NCBI RefSeq assembly: GCF_010093385.1
Contig: NZ_PDWV01000002.1
Span: 62,001 to 126,000, forward strand
DNA length: 64,000 bases
Reading direction: 5' to 3'
Source of the DNA: Pseudoxanthomonas mexicana
GTDB taxonomy: Bacteria; Pseudomonadota; Gammaproteobacteria; Xanthomonadales; Xanthomonadaceae
Position numbers and translations under genes: made by a program. Within the stretch, counting starts at the first letter, position 1; each line of letters begins with the position of its first letter. Below are positions 17,510 to 25,800 of this stretch, piece by piece. Under the pieces are notes generated by a model. That model was not told where the DNA came from and made no database searches. It saw only the letters and a list, made by a program, of their open reading frames with translations.

Positions 17510-18595
17510 TCAGCGCGCGCCCACCGCGCGCCGCCCCAGTGCGGGATCGTCGGTGAAGAAGCCGCCGATCCCCAGCGCGAGATACACGCGGATCTCGACA
17601 AGCGCTCCCGCCTCGTTGCGCGTGCTCGGGTCGCCGCCTTCCTGCAGGGCGGCGGGCAGGAACTGGTTCTCCGGCCGGAAGGTATATGGCCACACCTGAA
17701 GGCCCGCCCTGCGCGCATCCGCCATCAATGGCGTCGGCGTCCCCAGTGCGCCGTCCTCCGTCACCGGGATCAGCTGACGCGTCCACGGCCCGATGATGTC
17801 GGCATAGCCGGCGATGTCCTGCAACCCCTCGGGCGTCATCAGGTCTGCGTAGCGTGTCGGCTTTCCCGCCGCCAGCGCATCGCCCGGCTGCGTGTCCGCC
17901 GGACCCAGCAACTGCAGCAGGCGGATGTTCCGGTGCGAAGGCCCAAGGTGCCTGCGCAGCTCGCGCAGGTTCGCCTGTTCGAACGACTGGATCACCACCG
18001 GCACTTCGCGCGTACACGCGTGCCCCTCCAGTGCCTGCAGCAGGCGTTCCTCCATCGGCAGGCCGATGCGCCGGAAGTGGCTGGGATGCTTGATCTCGGG
18101 AATCAGGCCGATCCTGCGACCGGTGTGCGCGGCGTGCTCCGACGCCAGCGCGATGATCTCGTCCAGCGTCGCAATTTCATATCGCCCGTCGTGTGCGGTG
18201 CCACGCAGTCCGGGCAATCGCTCGCGTGCGCGCAGGGTCTTCAACTCGGCCAGGGTGAAGTCTTCGGTGAACCAGCCTTCGAACGCCTCCCCATCGATCA
18301 CCTGCCGGCGCTTGCGGGCGGCGAAATCCGGCCGCTGCGCGACATCGGTGGTGCCGCCGATCTCGTTCTCGTGCCGCGCGACCAGCACACCGTCGCGGGT
18401 GGCGACCAGATCCGGCTCGATAAAGTCCGCACCGTCCTCGATGGCGCGCGCATAGGCCGCCAGCGTGTGCTCCGGCAGCACCGCGCTCGCGCCCCGATGC
18501 GCGATCACGACGGGGCGCCCCGGCGGTTCGTCGGCGATGGCAGGCACCGGTGGCCCGAGGACCATCAGGAGCGGCAGCAACGTGCGGAACGGCAT
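17510..18595 (-). CDS. glpQ: Periplasmic glycerophosphodiester phosphodiesterase GlpQ
   Basis: This is a 361-residue enzyme that hydrolyses deacylated phospholipids to glycerol-3-phosphate and an alcohol. An N-terminal signal peptide (about residues 1-21, VPAIADE) places it in the periplasm. The GDPD active site is complete: His33-Arg34 (IAHRGASAVLPEHT), Glu60 and Asp62 (FIEPDLVATRDG) and His75. KTLRARERLPGLRG and LIPEIKHPSHF are further family blocks. No glpT is adjacent. Confidence 0.9.
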   Translation of the reverse strand: MPFRTLLPLLMVLGPPVPAIADEPPGRPVVIAHRGASAVLPEHTLAAYARAIEDGADFIEPDLVATRDGVLVARHENEIGGTTDVAQRPDFAARKRRQVIDGEAFEGWFTEDFTLAELKTLRARERLPGLRGTAHDGRYEIATLDEIIALASEHAAHTGRRIGLIPEIKHPSHFRRIGLPMEERLLQALEGHACTREVPVVIQSFEQANLRELRRHLGPSHRNIRLLQLLGPADTQPGDALAAGKPTRYADLMTPEGLQDIAGYADIIGPWTRQLIPVTEDGALGTPTPLMADARRAGLQVWPYTFRPENQFLPAALQEGGDPSTRNEAGALVEIRVYLALGIGGFFTDDPALGRRAVGAR

Positions 18596-18650
18596 CGAGT
18601 GGTCCTCATGGTGTCAGCATGCCACGGGCGCGGTGCAGCCCGGAAAGCGC

Positions 18651-18673
18651 AAAGCCCGGCAGGGCCGGGCTTT
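18651..18673. terminator. 10-bp hairpin AAAGCCCGGC-AGG-GCCGGGCTTT
   Basis: This is a perfect 10-base stem with a 3-base loop, resembling an intrinsic terminator. It lies upstream of both divergent genes (glpQ ends transcription away from it, the stress operon starts beyond it), so what it would terminate is unclear. Confidence 0.45.
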
Positions 18674-18809
18674 GGTGCAACGCGGGAGGAGAGAGGTGCC
18701 TCGTTGCGGAGAGGATTGTGCAGGCCGCGTGTTACAGGCGGGAGACAGGCGTCACCGGCGCGTCATGACGACAGCGCCAGCCCCCCTGCCGTCGGTGCCG
18801 CATCGCCGC

Positions 18810-18838
18810 TTGACAAACATTACATGTAAGCAATAGCT
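18810..18838 (+). promoter_or_regulatory. Candidate promoter and palindrome before the stress operon
   Basis: TTGACA at 18810-18815 is a consensus -35. With a 17-base spacer the -10 region is ATAGCT (18833-18838), a poor match, so activation may be needed. A perfect 10-base palindrome TTACATGTAA (18820-18829) fills the spacer and looks like an operator. A start point near 18845 would leave almost no leader before the ATG at 18847. Confidence 0.5.
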
Positions 18839-18846
18839 TTCATTTC

Positions 18847-19488
18847 ATGACAGCCACCCGTCCCGCGATCAAGGCCTCCACGTTGCATGTCCGCAACTAC
18901 CGGGAGCGCATGCGCGAGCAGGGCCTGGTGAAGAAGGACGTGTGGATCCGACCCGAGTACGCCGAAGAGCTGGCCGCCATCGAGAAATCGATGCGCGACG
19001 CCGAGCGCGACGCTGGCATCCCTTACCTGCCGACCCAGCCCGCCGAAGCCGGCTGGACCGTCGCCGCCATCCGCCATGCCCTGCAGCAAGCCAGCACCGT
19101 GCGCGACGGCCGGATCAGCCTGGAGACCATCGAGGGCGCGGAGCCCAGTCTGCATCTGGTGATGCACGAGTACGGCGACCTGTCGGTGTTCCTTGCCGTG
19201 GGCGGCGAGCAGATCCTGGTGGAGGCCTACCTGTGGCCGGTCGAGGACGTCACCGACGTGGCGGCGTTCAACGCCCACGTGCTCAGCACCCACGTGCTGC
19301 TGCCTCTCTCGACGATCGGTTTGCAGCGTATAGGCGGCGTGGCGGGCTACACCATGTTCGGCGCGCTGGATACGCACTCAAGCCTCGCCAATGTGATGTT
19401 CGAGATCGAGACGCTGGCCGAGAACGTCATCAGCGCCACAGAGGCCTATCGCCCCTTCCTGCGGACGGCTACGCGGAGGAAGGCCTGA
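18847..19488 (+). CDS. YjfI-like DUF2170 family protein, first gene of the stress operon
   Basis: This is a 213-residue soluble protein of the DUF2170 (YjfI) family. Its function is not established. The N-terminus (about 1-60) is charged and helical (VRNYRERMREQGLVKKDVWI), followed by an alpha/beta region with HLVMHEYGDLSVFLAVGG and ending FEIETLAENVISATEAYRPFL. In many proteobacteria it is encoded next to a PspA-like protein, as here. Its stop overlaps the start of the next gene (TGATG), so the two are probably made together. Confidence 0.8.
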   Translation: MTATRPAIKASTLHVRNYRERMREQGLVKKDVWIRPEYAEELAAIEKSMRDAERDAGIPYLPTQPAEAGWTVAAIRHALQQASTVRDGRISLETIEGAEPSLHLVMHEYGDLSVFLAVGGEQILVEAYLWPVEDVTDVAAFNAHVLSTHVLLPLSTIGLQRIGGVAGYTMFGALDTHSSLANVMFEIETLAENVISATEAYRPFLRTATRRKA

Positions 19489-20150
19489 TGCCCGACACGC
19501 TGAAGACCCTGTTCAAGCGCATCCAGGAAGGCATGGAAGGCGTCGCCGATGCGGTACTGGGCGACCGTGCCGAACGCTTGCTGGACGAGGAGATCCGCGC
19601 CATCGATGACGCCCTGCACGGCGCACGCGGCGAGCATGCGGCGGCGAAGGCGCGGCGCGTGGCCAACGAGCAGCACCAGGCCGCCATCACCGCCCGCATC
19701 GGCGAAGCGGAGGCCCGGGTGGAAACCGCGCTGAAGCAGGGACGCGCGACGCAGGCGCGCACGGCCGCGGACCAGGTCGTCCACCTGGAGGCCGAACGCA
19801 GCCAGCGGATGCACGAGGGTCATGTGCTGGGCACGCAGGAGCGCCAGTTCGCGCACGTGGTCGAACAGCTCGAGGGCCGCCTGCGCCGACTGAAACACCA
19901 GTTGGATATCCTGCGCGCGTCCAACCGCCTGCAGCGCGCGCAGGCAACGGTGGCGCGGCGCCAGCCCGGCGATGCACTGTATCCGGAGCCCGCGTTCGCC
20001 TCCGCGGCGCGCATGAAACAACGCCGTGCGCCCATTGAGGGGACAAGCGTCACGGGCCAGCGCAAGCACCGCAAGACCGCCGACGATCCGGCACAGGCCG
20101 TGCTGGACCGCGCACGCAAACGCATCACATCGTCCGCGCGCAAGCGCTGA
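19488..20150 (+). CDS. PspA/IM30-family protein (YjfJ-like)
   Basis: This is a 220-residue protein, predominantly coiled coil from about 25 to 165, of the PspA/Vipp1 (ESCRT-III-like) family. It opens with an amphipathic membrane-binding helix (LKTLFKRIQEGMEGVADAVLGDR). PspA proteins coat and stabilise stressed inner membranes. The C-terminal 50 residues are unusually basic (QRKHRKTADD...ARKRITSSARKR) compared with classical PspA. A strong GGAGGAAGG ribosome-binding site precedes the ATG. No pspF, pspB or pspC is nearby, so this is not the classical psp operon. Confidence 0.8.
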   Translation: MPDTLKTLFKRIQEGMEGVADAVLGDRAERLLDEEIRAIDDALHGARGEHAAAKARRVANEQHQAAITARIGEAEARVETALKQGRATQARTAADQVVHLEAERSQRMHEGHVLGTQERQFAHVVEQLEGRLRRLKHQLDILRASNRLQRAQATVARRQPGDALYPEPAFASAARMKQRRAPIEGTSVTGQRKHRKTADDPAQAVLDRARKRITSSARKR

Positions 20151-20166
20151 ATCTGGGGGAGCCACG

Positions 20167-20802
20167 ATGACCGAGTTCCTGAACACCGTCCTGACCTTTC
20201 CCACGCTGGTGTACAGCGTGCTGCTCGCGTTCTGCACGGTGTACTGGTTGCTGGCGGCCACGGGCATTGTCGATTTCGACGCGGTCGATGGCTGGCTGAC
20301 CACCGACGGCGACACGGCCGAACCCAACGTGGTGGCCGGCATGGTGGCCAGGCTTGGCCTGTCCGGCGTGCCGATGATGCTGGTCCTGACGGTCCTGTCC
20401 TTCTTCGGCTGGCTGATCACCTACTTCGCGCACCTGTTCCTGTTGCAGCACCTGCCGGACGGCCTGCGCTGGATCGGCGGTGCAGGCACACTGATCGTCG
20501 CACTGTTGCCCGGTGCGCTGGTGACGTCGCTGCTGCTGCGCCCGCTGGCCGCCGTGATCGCACACCTGCGCCCCCCGGTGCCGCCGTCCGTGCTCGGTCG
20601 CGCCGGCGCGGTGATCTCGCCGTACGCCGATGCCGACACGGGGCGCGCCCAGTTCGACGACGGCGGCGTCGGCCTGATCCTGCAGGTCCGCACGCTGCCG
20701 GGCGAACGCCTGGCGCGCGGCGACCGCGTCGTGCTGATCGAGCACCTGGAGTCCGACAACACCTACCGCGTCATGTCCGAAACCGCCTTCCACCAGCAGT
20801 AA
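20167..20802 (+). CDS. YqiJ-like inner-membrane protein with C-terminal OB-fold
   Basis: This is a 211-residue protein with three or four transmembrane helices (about 10-35, 60-85, 100-130), then a soluble NfeD/OB-like beta domain from about 140 (GRAGAVISPYADADTGRAQF...GDRVVLIEHLESDNTYRV). YqiJ/NfeD-type proteins are the membrane partners of flotillins, and a YqiK-type flotillin gene follows after 30 bases. A GGGGAG ribosome-binding site precedes the start. The in-frame extension to 20026 overlaps the PspA gene and was rejected. Confidence 0.8.
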   Translation: MTEFLNTVLTFPTLVYSVLLAFCTVYWLLAATGIVDFDAVDGWLTTDGDTAEPNVVAGMVARLGLSGVPMMLVLTVLSFFGWLITYFAHLFLLQHLPDGLRWIGGAGTLIVALLPGALVTSLLLRPLAAVIAHLRPPVPPSVLGRAGAVISPYADADTGRAQFDDGGVGLILQVRTLPGERLARGDRVVLIEHLESDNTYRVMSETAFHQQ

Positions 20803-20832
20803 GCACCCGCGCCGTCTACAAGGAGTTCCGCA

Positions 20833-22805
20833 ATGAGCACTGCATCGATCCTTCCCTTCGTCATCGGCCTCGGCGTCCTGCTGGTGCTGGGACTGGGCTT
20901 CATCGGCATCTTCAAGGCTTTCTACAAGAAGGTCGAACAGGGCACGGCCCTCATCGTCAACGACATGAGCTCGCAACCCAAGGTGCATTTCACCGGCGCA
21001 CTGATCATCCCGGTGCTGTACAAGGCCGAGCTGATGAAGATCAGCCTGATCACCTTGCAGGTCGACCGTCGCGGCAAGGAAGGCCTGGTCTGCAAGGACA
21101 ACATGCGCGCCGACATCGCGGTGGCCTTCTACCTGCGTGTCAACGAGACCCCCGGCGATGTGCTGCGCGTGGCCAAGGCGATCGGCGCCGACCGCGCCTC
21201 GGACAGGCACGCGGTGGACGAGTTGTTCAACGCCAAGTTCTCCGAGGCGCTGAAGACAGTCGGCAAGAAGTTCGACTTCACCGAGCTGTTCGACAAGCGC
21301 CAGGAGTTCCGCGACGAGATCGTCGCCGTCATCGGCCAGGACCTCAACGGCTACGTGCTCGAGGACGTCGCCATCGACTACCTGGAGCAGACGCCCAAGC
21401 ACCTGCTCGACCCCAGCAACATCCTGGACGCCGAAGGCATCCGCAAGATCACCGAGCTGACCGCGCGCCAGAACGTGCAGACCAACGAGCTGGAGCAGAA
21501 CGAGAAGCTCGCCATCACCAAGAAGAATACCGAGGCCCGCGAGGCGCTGCTGGCGCTGGAACGCCAGCAGGCCGAGGCCGAAGCGCGCCAGCAGCGCGAG
21601 GTCGAGACCGTGCGCGCCCGCGAGGCGGCCGAAACCGCCAAGGTGATCGAAGAGCAGCGCCAGGTGTCCGAGCGCGCGCGCCTGGAGACCGAAGAGCAGA
21701 TCAAGATCCGCGAGCAGGAACAGCTGCGCCAGGTGGAAGTCGCCGAGCAGAACCGTCGCCGCGCCGTCGCCATCGAACTCGAGCGCGTGGCCCGCGCCGA
21801 GCAGCTGGAACGCGTCAACACCGAGAAGGAAGTGCAGATGCAGGAAGTCGACCGCGACAAGGTGGTCGAGCAGGGCCGCATGGAAGTGGCGAACGTCGTG
21901 CGCGAGCGGACCCAGATCGAGCAGACCGTCGCCGTGGCCGAAGAGAAGATCAAGGAGACCCGCGAGGTCGCCGAGGCCGACCGTGCCAAGCAGGTGACCG
22001 TGCTGGCAGCGGAGGCAGCTGCCCAGGAGACGCTGGTCAAGGACGTGAAGGCCGCCGAAGCGGCAGAGCAGGCCGCGCGCCACCGTGCCGTCGAGATGAC
22101 CGTGCTGGCCGAGGCGGAGCTGCAGGCCGCCGGCAAGCAGGCCGAAGCCAAGCGCGTGCTGGCCGACGGCGTACGCGCCGAAAGCGCCGCGCCCGGCCTG
22201 GCCGAAGCGCAGGTGCGGGAAGCCAACGCCGTGGCCATGGAGAAAACCGGCCTGGCCGAGGCCCGCGTGCTGGAAGCCAAGGCCGACGCCACCTACAAGA
22301 GGGCAATGCCGACGCGCGCGTGCTGACCGAACGCCTGACCGCCGAAGCCGAAGGCGCGCAGAGGCTGGGCCAGGCCAACGCCAGCGCGACACAGGCGATG
22401 GGCGATGCCGAAGCCAGCAACATCGCCAAGAAGATGTCCGCCGAGGCCGAGGGCCTGACCTCGAAGTTCGATGCGATGGGCAAGATGAGCCCGGATGCGC
22501 GCAGCCACGAGGAGTTCCGCATGCTGCTGGAAACCCAGCTGCGCCAGCTGCTGGCGTCGATCGACGCCGGCAAGGCGATCTCGCGCGAGAACGCCGAAGT
22601 GCTGGCCGGCGCGCTGAAGAACGCCAACATCGAACTGATCGGTGGCGACGGCGGCGTGTTCAACGCGCTGACCAAGGGCATCTCGCTGGGCAAGGCGCTG
22701 GAAGGCATCGTCGGCGAGAGTCCGATCGCCTCGCAGCTGCTGGGACGCCTGGCGGGCAGCGGCCTGCCCGCACCCGGTCGGCCGGCGGAAGCCACCGACG
22801 CCTGA
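20833..22805 (+). pseudogene. yqiK: YqiK-type flotillin gene, split by a 1-base deletion near 22299
   Basis: Restored, this encodes a 657-residue flotillin: an N-terminal membrane helix (about 6-30), a band-7/SPFH domain (30-200), a long Glu/Ala/Arg-rich coiled coil (210-510) and a flotillin C-terminal domain. Flotillins scaffold membrane microdomains. As read here, the frame ends at 22326 after ADATYKRAMPTRAC, while the missing C-terminus (LTERLTAEAEGAQRLGQANA...) continues in the -1 frame to 22805. Inserting one G at 22299 restores ADATYKEGNADARVLTERLT. It may be a real mutation or a sequencing error. The ribosome-binding site AGGAG is at 20821. Confidence 0.85.
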
Positions 22806-22892
22806 CGTCCTGTGCCTGAGCCGGGCCGGCGACGATGTGCGCCGGCCCTGATTTCCGCATCGACCGCCCAGGACGGGCGAGGATGAGGTCCG

Positions 22893-25800
22893 ATGTCCGA
22901 TACGCCGAATACCGATGCTCCCTCCGCCGAGACGCAGGTCGACCAGGCCGTCGCCCAGGGCGGCGCCTACGACGTGCTTCGCCGGCGCCTCGACGAGCAG
23001 GGCGCGCGCCTGCGTGCGCTCGTCGAAGCACTGAACACGCGCCGCCTGCAGGAGTTCGGCGACAGCCGCATGGAGGCCATTGGCCGCCTGCGCATACGCA
23101 CCGAGCACAACTCCGTCGGGCGCGACATCGTGCAGGTCGGCGACCTGCTGCTGTTCGGCTTCAACGTCTACATGGGCCTGAAGGCGACCACCTCGGTCGC
23201 CGACGTGTTCGGCATCTACCGGCTGGTGGAGACGGGCGATGGCTACGATGTGGCGCCGGTCGACATCGCGGCGACCTTCCTGGCCGATGATGCGTTCCAG
23301 CGCGACTTCAGCGAGCTGTACAGCTATTACAAGGACGCGCGGCTGCTGCAGCTGATCGTCCGTGACGGCCGCCTGCTGATGGCCTTCCAGATCGGCCTGA
23401 AGAACACGGACGTGCGGGTGTTCCGCTGGACGCTTACGGCCGAGGGCGAGGTGAACTACCTCGATGCACGCGGCGAGCGCGACATCGTGCTGCCGCCTCC
23501 GTTCGATTTCGAATGGACGCGGGCGACCAAGGACATGGAAGTCAGCGGCCGCCACCCGCACCTGAACATCCTCGACACCCTGTTCGTCGAGACCATCGGC
23601 GGCGACCTGACGCTGAAGGTGGAGAACAACACGGAGACCGGCGCGGGCGTCTACAGCGAACCGGTCGAGGACCGCACGCAGTCGCTGGACGACGCGCACA
23701 TCGAGTTCGCGCGCGTGGGCTCGCTGATCCTGCTCAAGGTGCTGCCGTACCGCGAAAGCACGTGGCGCGGACTGGTCTACAACACGCAGACCGGCAAGGC
23801 GACCCGGCTGGACGCCATCGTGCAGGCCTGCATCCAGCTGCCCGAGGACCACGGCATCATCTTCCCGGGCGGCTACTACCTGCAGAACGGCGAACACAAG
23901 GCCTTCGACGCCGCCGTGCAGCACATGCAGTACAAGCGCACGATCCGTTCGCCGAACGGCGAAGACGTGATGTACGTCTTCTACGAGCGCGAGCCCGGCC
24001 AGGCCGCCCTGCTCGTCTACAACCTGGTGCAGCGCCGCCTGCAGCCGCCGGTGCTCGCGCACGGCTATGCGCGCCTGCACGACGGGCGCATGGTGCTGTT
24101 CCGCGCCGAGAACGACGACCCCACTCGCGTCCACCCGATGCAGGTATGGCAGACGCCCTTCAGTTCCGACGAGTTCGCTGCAACGCGCCCGGCGGGCACC
24201 TCGTTCATGGCGAGGCTCGGCAACGCCGAACTGGTGCGCGCGGTCTCGAACCTGTTCGACCTGGCCCGCGAAATCGAACGACCGGACGTGTCCGCGCAGC
24301 GCTACCAGCTGCTGACGCACGGCACGCGACGCCTGTTCGACCTGCACCACTGGATCGACGACGCCCAGTGCGACGGCTTGGCCACGTTGCTGCACGAGAT
24401 TGCCGGCACCGGCGAATCGGTGCTGGACGAGTACGAGAAGGTGCAGGAAATCCGGCGCCAGTCCGAGACGGCAATGGCACAGGCGCAGCGCGACCACCGT
24501 GCCCTGCTCGGCCGGCTGCAGCCGGAGGGATGGAACGGCATCGGCGAGTTCGTCGACGCACTGGGCGCGGTCTCCCGGCTGCGTGGGCACCTGTTGACGC
24601 TGCGCGACTTCCGCTACATCGATACCGCCGCCATCGACGCCATGACGGCCGCGCTGCAGGAGGCGCACGAGCGGGTCGGTGCGGCGACCGGGGAGTTCCT
24701 CGGCGGCGAGAAGGCACTCGCGCCCTTCCAGCAGCGCCTGATCGAGTTGGATGCACGCGCGCAGAAGGCCGCCAGTGCGCGCGAACTGGCCGACGCCATC
24801 GAGGCCATGCAGGGCATGGCCGGCGAACTCGACATGCTGTCCGAGCTGATGGCGACACTGCGGGTGGACGACGCGACCCAGCGCACCCGCGTGGTCGACG
24901 CGCTGTCGGCCATCTACGCCCGCCTCAACCAGACCCGCGCACGCGCCACCCAGCGACGCCGCGAACTCGGCTCCGCCGAAGCCGTCGCCCAGTTCGGGGC
25001 GCAGTTCACGCTCTTCAGCCAGGCCGTGAGCAACGCATTGGCGATGGCCACCACGCCGGAGCGTGCCGATGAGCAGCTATCGCGCCTGATGGTGCAGCTG
25101 GAGGAACTGGAGAGCCAGTTCGGCGAACACGAACAGTTCCTCAGCGATATCCTGTCCAAGCGCGAGGAGATGCTGGACGCCTTCGAGGCGCACAAGCAGG
25201 CGCTGCTCGACGAGCGCCAGCGCAAGGCGCAGTCGGTGCAGGAAGCGGCCAACCGCATCCTGGAGGGCCTCGGTCGGCGTACCGAGCGCTTTACCACGCC
25301 GGATGAACTCAACGCCTTCTTCGCCGGCGATGCCCTGATCCTGAAGCTGCGCGAGCTGGCCGGCCGCCTGCGCGAGCTGAGGGACTCGGTGAAGGCCGAC
25401 GACATCGAGGCGCGGATCAAGGGCGCGCGCGACCAGGCGGTGCGCGCGCTGCGCGACCGCAGCGATCTTTTCGAAGATGGCGGCAATGTCATCCGTCTCG
25501 GTCCGCGCCACCGTTTCAGCGTCAACACGCAGCCCTTGGACCTGACGCTGATCCCGCGCGGCGACACGCTGGCCGTGCACCTGACCGGTACCGACTACCT
25601 GGAGCCGCTGCAGGAACCGGCACTGGATGCACTGCGCGCCTACTGGGACGTCAGCCTCGAATCCGAATCGCCCTCGCTCTACCGCGGCGAGTATCTTGCG
25701 TGCCGTCTGCGGGACGACGCACTGGCGGGCGAAGGCGGACTGCGCGTGCAGGCGCTGGAGCACGCGCTGGCCGATCCCGAAGCGCTCGACAGGATCGTCC

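Noticed and set aside
22290-22326. Programmed -1 frameshift in the flotillin gene
   Set aside because: The site lacks a slippery heptamer, and I see no pseudoknot or upstream Shine-Dalgarno stimulator; a simple missing G explains the data better.
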